Shown: positions 1 to 6,613, counted from the stretch's first letter. The stretch is 7,862 bases of DNA from Sedimentibacter sp. (GCA_029256005.1 JAQSYS010000068.1:1-7862), one strand, 5' to 3'. Notes: a model not told the origin generated them from the sequence alone. Made by a program: numbers and translations.

Positions 1-26
1 CCCCCACTGAAAAAATTAAGTGTAAC

Positions 27-45
27 CCGCCTCCTAAAGAGGCGG
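27..45. repeat. GC-rich stem-loop at the left edge
   Basis: A perfect 7-bp inverted repeat, CCGCCTC (27-33) and GAGGCGG (39-45), encloses a 5-nt loop. It stands out in very AT-rich surroundings. Neither strand has a run of T directly after the stem; on the minus strand a short T run begins only about 11 nt later. It may be the end of something to the left of the window, such as a weak minus-strand terminator or the edge of a repeat element. Its role is unknown. Confidence 0.5.
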
Positions 46-97
46 AGGACATTTAATTTAGTTATTATAGTAACTATTAAGAAACAATGAAATGTAA

Positions 98-114
98 AGT
101 CGAACTTTGTCGAA
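98..114 (+). promoter_or_regulatory. Tandem Spo0A-like boxes upstream of opp
   Basis: TGTCGAA at 108-114 is a perfect match to the core Spo0A box (consensus TGNCGAA, often TTTGTCGAA). AGTCGAA at 98-104 matches at 6 of 7 positions in the same orientation, and a 3-bp spacer separates the two. This gives the 10-bp repeat distance typical of tandem boxes bound by a Spo0A dimer on one face of the helix. The pair ends about 20 bp upstream of the predicted -35 element of the opp promoter. The motif match is seen directly; binding by Spo0A, and whether it activates or represses, is inference. Confidence 0.55.
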
Positions 115-133
115 TTATGACTATTTAAAGAAA

Positions 134-162
134 TTGTATATTATACTAATTTGTAATATAAT
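134..162 (+). promoter_or_regulatory. Predicted sigma-A promoter of the opp operon
   Basis: TTGTAT at 134-139 (4 of 6 to TTGACA) and a perfect TATAAT at 157-162 are separated by 17 bp, the ideal sigma-A spacing. Transcription would start near 168-170, leaving an untranslated leader of about 85 nt before oppA. No other arrangement in this leader is as good. Confidence 0.7.
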
Positions 163-166
163 TACA

Positions 167-184
167 ATAACGAAAACGTTATCA
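167..184 (+). promoter_or_regulatory. cre-like CcpA operator / palindrome at the transcription start
   Basis: Positions 171-184 match the catabolite-responsive element consensus TGWAANCGNTNWCA at 13 of 14 positions; only the first base differs (C for T). The same bases lie in a perfect hyphenated palindrome, ATAACG, AAAA, CGTTAT (167-182). Because the predicted start site is around 169, a bound CcpA/HPr-Ser-P complex would sit on the first transcribed bases, a classical repression position. The palindrome is centred 3 bp away from the cre centre, so another repressor is also possible. Confidence 0.5.
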
Positions 185-253
185 TATACTTCGAATACAA
201 ATACAAAGCTTTATTGATTGTATTTTATTAAATAAATATTATAGGAGGTTTAA

Positions 254-1951
254 ATGAAAACAAAGAAATTATTGTCACTGATTTTAGCAGTTATGATGGT
301 TGTAATGCTTTTTGCAGGCTGTGCTACTAAGACTGATCAACCTGCACCGGAAGAACCAAAAGTAGATGAACCTAAGACAGAAGAACCGGCTGAACCTAAG
401 ATTTTAAAATTTGGAGGAACAGGCTGGGGCGGATTATTTAACCCTATTATGTCTGATAATACTTACGATACCTATGTAGTAGATATTTTATTTGAGCATC
501 TGGTTAATGATAATTCAGACGGTGAAATAATTCCTGAACTTGCAGAATGGACTCTGTCTGACGACAAACTCACCTATACCTTCACATTGAAGGATGGAAT
601 TAAGTTTTCCGACGGCTCACCATTGACAACCGAGGATGTTGACTTTACATACAAGACAATTGCACATCCTGACTACAATGGTCCTAGAGCATATGCAGTC
701 GCTACGTTGAAAGGCTATGACGAATTCCACAGTGGCAGTACCGACGTATTTGAAGGAATAAAAGTTATTGACGACAAGACAATATCATTTACATTCCAAG
801 AAGGAATGGCAGCACCTGCAAACATTGAAAGCTTCATTTACGGCATAATGCCTTCTGATTATTATACATTTAGTACATGGGAAGATTTCCTTGCACTTAA
901 TGAAAAACCTCTAGGTTCAGGCTTAATGGTATTTGACAGCTGGGAACCAAAACAATTCATTAATCTTGTTAAAAACGAAAATTATTGGGATTCTGCCAAT
1001 GCAGCTAAAATTGACGGCGTATTAATGAGTGAAGTGCCTGATGACAGCATCCTTTCAGCTCTTCAAACAGAGCAAATAGATTTAGCACAAATTGCTTCTT
1101 CAGCAGAAAACTTAACAGCAGCTGAAGCTATGACAAACATTCAAATTGAAAATTTCCTTGGAAACGGTTATACATTCATGTGCTTTAACTGTATAAGACC
1201 TCAGCTTGCAGATGTCAAGGTAAGACAGGCGCTGATATATGCTCTGGACAGAAAATCCTTCATAGACATCCAATACGGTGAGGGGCTCGCTTCTGTTGGT
1301 ATGGCTCCTATATCTCCATCTTCATGGGCATTTCCTGATTCTTCAGAATTAAATGCTTATGATTTTGATATGGATAAAGCAGCACAGCTTATGGATGAAG
1401 CAGGATGGAAGATGGAAGCAGACGGTTATCGTTACAAAGGCGGAGAAAAATTCCATGTTAAATGGCTGGTTTATACTGATTCTGCATGGCCTGGAACATT
1501 GTCAGGAATGGCAGCTGACACTTGGAAACAGCTTGGAGTTGATTTAGAAATAGAATTAATGGACTTTGATACAGTTGCATCTCGTACAATGGATGCTGAA
1601 CCTGGTGAAAAAGACTTTGATATATACACTATGGGATTCTCACTATCCAACGACCCAGACCCTACAGGGGCATTGTTTGATGATGATGCATACGTTGCGG
1701 GCGGATTTAATGCATCAGGATATAAGAATGCTGAAGCTATGGAACTTGTAAGAGCAGGCAAGAAAGAATTTGACACCGCTAAAAGAGCAGAGATATACAA
1801 AGAATGGGCAAAAGTCGTGAACACTGAAATTCCTCACGTTATTATTGCTTACAGAAGTGAAATATTCGGAATTAATAACAGGATTAAAGGGATGGATTTA
1901 GGAACTTACATTACATTTGATCAATGCATTAAAAATATTACCATTGAATAA
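254..1951 (+). CDS. oppA: Oligopeptide ABC transporter, substrate-binding lipoprotein
   Basis: This is the extracellular peptide-binding receptor of an Opp/App-type importer (SBP family 5, cluster C). The signal peptide has Lys at residues 2, 4 and 5, a hydrophobic core (6-20) and a lipobox LFAGC with the lipidated Cys at 23, so it should be a membrane-anchored lipoprotein. A Pro/Glu/Lys-rich tether (about 30-49) leads to the mature domain. Family signatures include the WTLSDD...YTF...DGIKFSDG stretch (99-121), VRQALIYALDR (323-333), and AGW (383-385). The length of 565 residues is normal. ATG is preceded by AGGAGG (243-248) with a 5-nt gap. It is the first gene of the operon, as in oppABCDF of Bacillus. 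Peptide uptake is favoured over nickel or another solute by overall similarity and gene order, but specificity cannot be read from sequence. Confidence 0.9.
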   Translation: MKTKKLLSLILAVMMVVMLFAGCATKTDQPAPEEPKVDEPKTEEPAEPKILKFGGTGWGGLFNPIMSDNTYDTYVVDILFEHLVNDNSDGEIIPELAEWTLSDDKLTYTFTLKDGIKFSDGSPLTTEDVDFTYKTIAHPDYNGPRAYAVATLKGYDEFHSGSTDVFEGIKVIDDKTISFTFQEGMAAPANIESFIYGIMPSDYYTFSTWEDFLALNEKPLGSGLMVFDSWEPKQFINLVKNENYWDSANAAKIDGVLMSEVPDDSILSALQTEQIDLAQIASSAENLTAAEAMTNIQIENFLGNGYTFMCFNCIRPQLADVKVRQALIYALDRKSFIDIQYGEGLASVGMAPISPSSWAFPDSSELNAYDFDMDKAAQLMDEAGWKMEADGYRYKGGEKFHVKWLVYTDSAWPGTLSGMAADTWKQLGVDLEIELMDFDTVASRTMDAEPGEKDFDIYTMGFSLSNDPDPTGALFDDDAYVAGGFNASGYKNAEAMELVRAGKKEFDTAKRAEIYKEWAKVVNTEIPHVIIAYRSEIFGINNRIKGMDLGTYITFDQCIKNITIE

Positions 1952-1960
1952 TTGACTTAT

Positions 1961-1989
1961 TGGGAGAGCTACACACTAAAGCTCTCCCA
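1961..1989 (+). promoter_or_regulatory. Stem-loop between oppA and oppB
   Basis: A perfect 10-bp inverted repeat, TGGGAGAGCT (1961-1970) and AGCTCTCCCA (1980-1989), has a 9-nt loop and begins 9 nt after the oppA stop. No U-tract follows, so it is unlikely to be a full terminator. It would protect the 3' end of an oppA mRNA, or cause partial termination, giving more receptor than membrane subunits. That role is known for other binding-protein operons and is inferred here. Confidence 0.7.
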
Positions 1990-2023
1990 TTCAATACAAA
2001 ATTCGAATGAAAGAGGTGGTTTT

Positions 2024-2989
2024 ATGAAAAACTACATCATTAGGCGATTATTGCAAATGATTCCTGTTTTTATAGGAATTTTATTTATATTGTTTTTCAT
2101 ACTTGAACAAGCACCAGGAACTCCTGTTTCAAATATGATGCACCCAAAAATGACTCCCGAACAGAAGGCTGAACTTGCGCTAAAGCTCGGCTTGGACGTA
2201 CCTTGGTATGAAAGATTTGTTAACTGGATTGCAGAAGCACTTCACGGTAATTTAGGATATTCAATTAATCATAAGAAACCTGTAACTGATGTTATGGCAG
2301 ACTATGTAGGTCCTACTTTAATGCTGTCATTAGCATCATTAATCATTTCAATAACAATCGGAATTCCTGCAGGAGTTATTTCTGCAACGAAGCAATACAG
2401 TTTTGTTGACAATGTGCTGACTGTTATTTCATTTATAGGAATAAGCATTCCTGCTTTTTTCTTTGGTTTGATTCTTTTAAAATTATTTGCAGTAGATATT
2501 CAAATATTCCCTCTCTTCGGGCTTCAGGACCCATTGTTGAAAACAGACAGCTCTTTTATTAAAGCAATTGATATTGCTAAGCATCTATTTTTACCAAGCG
2601 TCGTCCTTGGTCTTAATTCGACAGCAAGCTTCATGCGTTACACACGTTCAAGCATGCTTGAGGTAATAAAGCAGGATTATATAAGGACAGCCAGAGCAAA
2701 AGGTCTAAAAGAAAAGACTGTCATATACAGGCATGCCTTCAGAAACGCTGTTATACCAATAATTACACTTCTTGGTTTCTGGATTCCTTCCCTACTGTCA
2801 GGTGCAGTTATAACTGAAACTATTTTTGGTCTACCCGGTCTTGGTAAAATTTCAGTTGAAGCAACCATGACCAGAAATTATCCTTTAATTCTCGGAATTA
2901 ATTCAATGCTTGCAATTCTCACATTAATAGGAGCGCTTGTTGCGGATATACTTTATGCAATTGCCGATCCGAGAATAAGGTACGAATAG
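2024..2989 (+). CDS. oppB: Oligopeptide ABC transporter permease OppB
   Basis: This is one of the two integral membrane subunits forming the peptide channel (BPD_transp_1 family). The chosen ATG gives 321 residues starting MKNYIIRRLLQ, the usual start of OppB/DppB proteins, and has GAGGTG (2013-2018) 5 nt upstream. An in-frame TTG at 1952 would add 24 unlike residues translated through the intergenic stem-loop and was rejected. Hydrophobic segments lie at about 10-28, 99-120, 131-155, 187-203, 243-265 and 288-312. The cytoplasmic EAA loop that docks to an ATPase is visible at about 219-245 (YIRTARAKGL...RNAVIP). The protein ends in DPRIRYE, a common OppB tail. It sits 72 bp after oppA and 10 bp before oppC. 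Confidence 0.93.
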   Translation: MKNYIIRRLLQMIPVFIGILFILFFILEQAPGTPVSNMMHPKMTPEQKAELALKLGLDVPWYERFVNWIAEALHGNLGYSINHKKPVTDVMADYVGPTLMLSLASLIISITIGIPAGVISATKQYSFVDNVLTVISFIGISIPAFFFGLILLKLFAVDIQIFPLFGLQDPLLKTDSSFIKAIDIAKHLFLPSVVLGLNSTASFMRYTRSSMLEVIKQDYIRTARAKGLKEKTVIYRHAFRNAVIPIITLLGFWIPSLLSGAVITETIFGLPGLGKISVEATMTRNYPLILGINSMLAILTLIGALVADILYAIADPRIRYE

Positions 2990-2999
2990 GGAGGATGCT

Positions 3000-3893
3000 A
3001 TGGTTAAATCAGAAACTCAAATAAAATCTAAGGCAACTCGAAAGAATCAATCTTATTGGGGAGAAGTTTTTTACAGGCTCAGAAAGAATAAATTGGCAAT
3101 GATGAGTTTTTTCATGCTTATAATTATAATTTCAATGTGTATATTTGTACCGATGTTTTCAAAATATTCCATAGAAACCTACAATGCAGTTGAACGCGAT
3201 CAAAAACCCAATTCAACACATCTTCTTGGCACAGATAAAACCGGCAGAGATTTATTCGTGAGGCTTTTTTATGCAGGTAGAATTTCATTGGGCCTTGCTT
3301 TGGCAGTTGTATTTCTTGAATGCACTGCAGGTGTTATTTTAGGAAGTTTGTCTGGGTTTTACGGAGGTATAGTTGACATAATAATAATGCGTATTGCAGA
3401 AATTTTTATGAGCTTTCCATTTATGATATTTTGCATAACTATTGTTGCTGTTTTTGGGAACAGCATCCCTAATTTAATTTTCATTCTTGCATTATTGAGT
3501 TGGCCTAGTATTGCAAGAATTGTTAGGGGACAAATTTTAACATTAAGAGAAATGGAATATATGGAAGCCTGCGAGGCACTGGGTATATCAGATTTCAGAA
3601 GGATATTCAAACATCTTTTGCCTAATGTGCTGGCATACGTAATTGTATATGCAACACTTGGAATGGCAAGCGTAATACTTACCGAAACATCCTTAAGCTT
3701 TTTAGGTCTTGGCGTATCGCCTCCCACACCTACTTGGGGAAATATGATTCAGGAAGCAAGGAATATGCTTATAATACAAAATAAATGGTGGTATTGGATA
3801 CCTCCTGGAATATGTATTTTTATTTCAGTTATGTGCTTTAATATATTGGGTGACGGCATGCGTGATGCAATTGACCCAAAAATGAAGAGGTAA
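3000..3893 (+). CDS. oppC: Oligopeptide ABC transporter permease OppC
   Basis: This is the second channel subunit, partner of OppB. It has 297 residues with a positively charged cytoplasmic N-terminus (about 1-31), a first membrane segment (about 33-53), and the family motif LGTDKTGRDLFVRLFYAGR (76-94) before the permease core. The core holds further membrane segments near 96-119, 123-152, 155-172, 208-230 and 268-284. The EAA loop is at about 187-210 (YMEACEALGISDF...LLPN). The ending DAIDPKMKR is typical. GGGAGG (2989-2994), overlapping the oppB stop, lies 5 nt before the ATG. Another ATG at 2995 is out of frame and too close to this site. Nothing is missing compared with the family. Confidence 0.93.
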   Translation: MVKSETQIKSKATRKNQSYWGEVFYRLRKNKLAMMSFFMLIIIISMCIFVPMFSKYSIETYNAVERDQKPNSTHLLGTDKTGRDLFVRLFYAGRISLGLALAVVFLECTAGVILGSLSGFYGGIVDIIIMRIAEIFMSFPFMIFCITIVAVFGNSIPNLIFILALLSWPSIARIVRGQILTLREMEYMEACEALGISDFRRIFKHLLPNVLAYVIVYATLGMASVILTETSLSFLGLGVSPPTPTWGNMIQEARNMLIIQNKWWYWIPPGICIFISVMCFNILGDGMRDAIDPKMKR

Positions 3894-3898
3894 GTGAT

Positions 3899-4891
3899 AT
3901 GGAAAAAATACTATTAGAAGTAAAAAACCTGAAAACTTATTTTTACTCTGACAGGGGCGTCGTAAAAGCTGCTGATGATGTGAACTTTTATGTGAGAGAA
4001 GGAGAAACATTAGGCATAGTTGGAGAATCAGGCTGTGGCAAGAGCATAACATGTATGTCTGTAGTAAGATTGGTTGAAACTCCTCCTGGAAAATATGAAG
4101 GTGGAAAAATTATATTTAATGGTGAAGATATGTTGAAGGTTTCAGATACAAGAATTAGAGAAATAAGAGGCAATGATATATCCTTTATATTTCAAGAACC
4201 TATGACATCATTGAACCCCATTTTTAAAATAGGAAAGCAAATAAGCGAAACAATGATGCTTCATCGAGGCATGACAAAGCAGGAAGCTTATCTAGAAAGC
4301 ATTAAAATGCTTGACACAGTTAGAATTCCCAACCCTGAACGGGTGGTTAATGATTATCCTTTTGCACTCTCAGGAGGTATGAGACAAAGGGCTATGATTG
4401 CAATGGCACTTGCCTGTGAGCCCAAACTTTTGATAGCAGACGAGCCAACAACTGCACTGGATGTAACCATTCAGGCACAAGTTTTGGACTTAATGAATGA
4501 ACTAAAACAAAAAATGAATACATCAATAATTTTTATAACCCATGACCTTGGAGTTATAGCTGAAATGAGCGACCGAGTTATGGTTATGTACGCAGGTAAG
4601 GTTGTAGAAGTTGCAGAAACCTTGGATATATTTAAAAATCCTAAGCATCCCTACACCATTGGTCTGATTGGCTCTAAACCAGATATGACTACAGAAAGTA
4701 CAAGACTTCATGTTATTCCTGGAAATGTTCCTGATTTAAGTAATGTTCCAACCGGCTGCCCTTTCCATACTCGTTGCGATAAAGTAATGGATGTATGCAG
4801 CAAGGTGTTTCCTAATGAAGTAATACTAGATGGAGAACATCGTATTGCTTGCTGGCTATATGATAAAGATAATGAGGAGGTACAGCAATGA
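3899..4891 (+). CDS. oppD: Oligopeptide ABC transporter ATPase OppD
   Basis: This is one of two cytoplasmic ATPases that drive import. It has 330 residues with all ABC motifs: Walker A GESGCGKS (42-49), Q-loop Gln99 in FQEPMTSLNP, signature LSGGM (157-161), Walker B LLIADEP (177-183), D-loop ALD (186-188) and switch His215. The C-terminal oligo_HPY extension carries Cys287, Cys293, Cys300 and Cys318. This spacing matches the four-Cys set that binds a [4Fe-4S] cluster in structurally studied Dpp/Opp ATPases. The gene starts 5 bp after oppC, with AGAGG (3886-3890) inside the last oppC codons as its ribosome binding site, and overlaps oppF by 4 nt (ATGA). It should form a heterodimer with OppF. 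Confidence 0.93.
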   Translation: MEKILLEVKNLKTYFYSDRGVVKAADDVNFYVREGETLGIVGESGCGKSITCMSVVRLVETPPGKYEGGKIIFNGEDMLKVSDTRIREIRGNDISFIFQEPMTSLNPIFKIGKQISETMMLHRGMTKQEAYLESIKMLDTVRIPNPERVVNDYPFALSGGMRQRAMIAMALACEPKLLIADEPTTALDVTIQAQVLDLMNELKQKMNTSIIFITHDLGVIAEMSDRVMVMYAGKVVEVAETLDIFKNPKHPYTIGLIGSKPDMTTESTRLHVIPGNVPDLSNVPTGCPFHTRCDKVMDVCSKVFPNEVILDGEHRIACWLYDKDNEEVQQ

Positions 4892-5892
4892 GTGAAGTAA
4901 GCAGTATTAATAAAAGTCTTGTTTCTGTTAGAAATTTAAAAAAGTACTTCCCTATTAAGTCTGGTGTTATAAAACGTCAAACCGGAAGCGTGAAGGCAGT
5001 TGACAATGTTTCCTTTGAAATACAAAAGGGAAAGGTGTTAGGTATCGTAGGTGAATCAGGTTGCGGTAAATCGACTCTAGGAAGAACAATGCTTAGACTT
5101 ATTGACCCTACAGATGGTCAGGTTGAATATAATGGCAAAAACATTTTTCAGTTGAATAAAAATGATATAAATCACATACGTACCAAGATGCAGATAATAT
5201 TTCAAGACCCTTACAGCTCATTAAATCCGAGGCTTCCTATTTATGAAATTGTTGGGGAAGCAATGCTCCAGCACGGAATTGTAAAAACGAAAAAGGGAAT
5301 GAAAGAAAAGGCAATTGAAATGATACAAAAGTGCGGACTATTCCCTGAACAAGCAGATCGTTATCCTCATCAGTTTTCAGGAGGGCAAAGACAACGTATA
5401 TGTATTGCTCGAGCTCTGGCAGTAAATCCTGAATTCATAGTGTGCGATGAGGCTGTTTCAGCATTAGATGTTTCTATACAATCGCAAATTATTAATTTGC
5501 TGAAAGATGCACAGGAAGATTTTGGCCTTACATATTTGTTTATTTCGCATGACCTTTCAGTTGTTAAATTTATTTCTGATGAAGTAGCAGTAATGTATCT
5601 TGGTCAAATAGTTGAAAAAGGGAGCAAGGCGCAAATATTTGCAAATCCCCTGCATCCGTATACTGAAGCGTTATTATCAGCTGTTCCTTCATTTGATCCA
5701 TCTGCTCATCAAAATAAGAAAAGAATTATATTAAAGGGAGACATACCTTCACCTTCTAACCCTCCACATGGATGCAGATTCAATACGCGCTGCATTTATG
5801 CAAAAGATGTTTGCAAAGAAGAAACGCCCCTTTATAACGAAATAAGCCCTGGACATTTTTCAATGTGCCATAAAGTGAATGGAGTTTTTTAG
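4888..5892 (+). CDS. oppF: Oligopeptide ABC transporter ATPase OppF
   Basis: This is the second ATPase of the importer, at 334 residues. Its motifs are Walker A GESGCGKST (55-63), Q-loop Gln106 in FQDPYSSLNP, signature FSGGQ (163-167), Walker B FIVCDEA (183-189) followed by VSALDVSIQ (the OppF/DppF wording rather than OppD's), and His221. The C-terminal oligo_HPY region has Cys296, Cys302, Cys309 and Cys327, the same 5-6-17 spacing as in OppD, so both subunits may carry an iron-sulfur cluster. The ATG overlaps the oppD stop (ATGA), with GAGGAGG (4874-4880) 7 nt upstream, indicating coupled translation. Nothing is truncated. Confidence 0.93.
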   Translation: MSEVSSINKSLVSVRNLKKYFPIKSGVIKRQTGSVKAVDNVSFEIQKGKVLGIVGESGCGKSTLGRTMLRLIDPTDGQVEYNGKNIFQLNKNDINHIRTKMQIIFQDPYSSLNPRLPIYEIVGEAMLQHGIVKTKKGMKEKAIEMIQKCGLFPEQADRYPHQFSGGQRQRICIARALAVNPEFIVCDEAVSALDVSIQSQIINLLKDAQEDFGLTYLFISHDLSVVKFISDEVAVMYLGQIVEKGSKAQIFANPLHPYTEALLSAVPSFDPSAHQNKKRIILKGDIPSPSNPPHGCRFNTRCIYAKDVCKEETPLYNEISPGHFSMCHKVNGVF

Positions 5893-6123
5893 ATGATATT
5901 CGGAAAAAACAGAGTCGAAGAAGATTTAGAAAAAATAAGGAGAACTAATCTACCTTATAAGTATACAGAACATGAATCTATTGCAAATGATAGTGAATTA
6001 AAACTGGAAAATGGTGATGTTTTGGCTATGATACTTGCTATCATGTCACTTATTCTTCCTTATATAGCAGCATTTATTGGAATTATGGCTGTAATTGTAT
6101 TTCTGTTGGGATTTCTGTACTAA
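5893..6123 (+). CDS. Small membrane protein of unknown function, last gene of the opp operon
   Basis: I do not recognise this 76-residue protein. Its ATG follows the oppF stop with no gap, and GGAG (5881-5884) sits 8 nt upstream, so it is probably co-translated with oppF. The first half (1-42) is charged and polar, with KIRR at 14-17 and no signal peptide. The second half (43-76) is almost wholly hydrophobic, with a Pro at 56 that would divide it into two short membrane helices (about 43-55 and 58-75) ending in Leu-Tyr. The likely form is a C-terminal membrane hairpin with a cytoplasmic N-terminal tail. It ends 43 bp before the operon terminator. A role in Opp assembly or regulation is only guessed from position; it is not a standard Opp subunit. 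Confidence 0.75.
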   Translation: MIFGKNRVEEDLEKIRRTNLPYKYTEHESIANDSELKLENGDVLAMILAIMSLILPYIAAFIGIMAVIVFLLGFLY

Positions 6124-6166
6124 ATACATCATCTATATAAGTAGCACCGGTAAATGCAGAACAAAA

Positions 6167-6192
6167 AAAATCGGGATTAAAATCCCGATTTT
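6167..6192. terminator. Bidirectional terminator between the opp operon and csp
   Basis: The inverted repeat AAAATCGGGATT (6167-6178) and AATCCCGATTTT (6181-6192) folds as an 8-bp core, ATCGGGAT/ATCCCGAT, with a 4-nt loop. On the minus strand the stem is followed by eight T (complement of 6163-6170), giving csp a strong intrinsic terminator 15 nt past its stop. On the plus strand the T-tract is shorter (TTTTAT) but adequate for ending opp transcripts. Confidence 0.88.
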
Positions 6193-6194
6193 AT

Positions 6195-6231
6195 GTTAGC
6201 TGCTAATTATATTCTAGTTACGTTAGCTGCT
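6195..6231 (-). repeat. 10-bp direct repeat across the csp stop codon
   Basis: GTTAGCTGCT occurs at 6195-6204 and again at 6222-6231. The copies are 27 bp apart, a whole number of codons, so the sequence after the csp stop would read Leu-Ala-Ala-Asn-Ile, resembling the coded Gln-Ala-Ala-Asn-Val near the C-terminus. This may be a relic of a small in-frame duplication, or chance. Confidence 0.4.
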
Positions 6232-6407
6232 TGGTCTCCTCTGTTACCTTGAGTTACGTCAAATTGAACTTTTTGACCTTCCTCTAATGTTTTGAATCCA
6301 TCTCCCTGAATAGCTGAGAAGTGTACAAATACATCGTTTCCATCTTCTTTAGTAATAAATCCAAATCCTTTTTCTGAGTTAAACCATTTAACTGTACCCT
6401 TAACCAT
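6207..6407 (-). CDS. csp: Cold-shock domain protein (CspA/CspB family)
   Basis: This is a complete single-domain cold-shock protein of 66 residues, the family's usual length. It binds single-stranded RNA or DNA and is expected to keep mRNA unfolded for translation and to act in transcription antitermination. RNP1 is KGFGFI (13-18) and RNP2 is VFVHF (26-30). Trp8, Phe15, Phe17, Phe27, His29 and Phe30 form the aromatic binding face, and the C-terminus ends AANVTRI. AGGAGG (complement of 6413-6418) lies 5 nt before the ATG. The gene stands alone, with its own sigma-A promoter, a leader of about 130 nt and its own terminator. The long structured leader suggests post-transcriptional control. Clostridia often have several csp paralogues, so which one this is cannot be told. 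Confidence 0.95.
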   Translation of the reverse strand: MVKGTVKWFNSEKGFGFITKEDGNDVFVHFSAIQGDGFKTLEEGQKVQFDVTQGNRGDQAANVTRI

Positions 6408-6460
6408 GAGTACCTCCTAAAAATTATAATATATTTTTTTATATTCCATTGTATAAAAAA

Positions 6461-6518
6461 TTCACATATTTTTACATATTATATATACAGCCACATATAA
6501 TATCTAAAAACATGTGAA
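6461..6518 (-). promoter_or_regulatory. Long hairpin in the csp leader RNA
   Basis: The arms are 6461-6474 with 6505-6518 (14 pairs) and 6476-6484 with 6495-6503 (9 pairs), separated by one unpaired position (6475/6504), with a 10-nt loop. In the csp RNA the outer stem contains one G-U pair where the opposite strand would have an A-C mismatch, so the fold is better in the sense transcript. It lies wholly inside the predicted leader, ending about 43 nt upstream of the ribosome binding site. A temperature-responsive role, as in E. coli cspA mRNA, is plausible but unproven. Confidence 0.65.
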
Positions 6519-6546
6519 ATCTATAAATACTCTGTAATACTCTTAA

Positions 6547-6575
6547 AGAATACCATAGTTAAGAGAATTTGTCAA
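6547..6575 (-). promoter_or_regulatory. Sigma-A promoter of csp
   Basis: On the minus strand a perfect -35 TTGACA (complement of 6570-6575) is followed by a 17-bp spacer and a -10 TATTCT (complement of 6547-6552). A TG lies one base before the -10, making it an extended -10 promoter. Predicted start is near 6540, giving a leader of about 130 nt before the csp ATG, a long leader typical of cold-shock genes. Confidence 0.85.
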
Positions 6576-6613
6576 TATTTTTTCATAAAATATACTAAAT
6601 TAAAAACTTCTTT

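Noticed and set aside
214..242. A second possible oppA promoter, TTGATT, 17 bp, TATTAT
   Set aside because: Transcription would begin at about the oppA ribosome binding site, giving an mRNA without it. The promoter at 134-162 is better.
1471..1824. A 117-codon minus-strand open frame inside oppA
   Set aside because: It is the complement of a well conserved region of oppA, with no ribosome binding site or recognisable protein.
1952..2023. In-frame TTG start that would extend OppB by 24 residues
   Set aside because: The extension runs through the intergenic stem-loop, lacks a ribosome binding site and is unlike OppB N-termini; the ATG at 2024 has a good site and a typical start.
2617..2623. 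A further perfect Spo0A core box on the minus strand
   Set aside because: It lies within oppB codons with no promoter nearby, and about one chance match is expected in a window of this size. It shows that single boxes are weak evidence.
2995..2997. ATG 5 nt upstream of the oppC start
   Set aside because: It is out of frame with OppC and directly abuts the ribosome binding site; the ATG at 3000 gives the conserved protein.
6120..6206. A possible small RNA or gene between the opp operon and csp
   Set aside because: The gap is only about 80 bp and is explained by the shared terminator; no open frame or promoter was seen.
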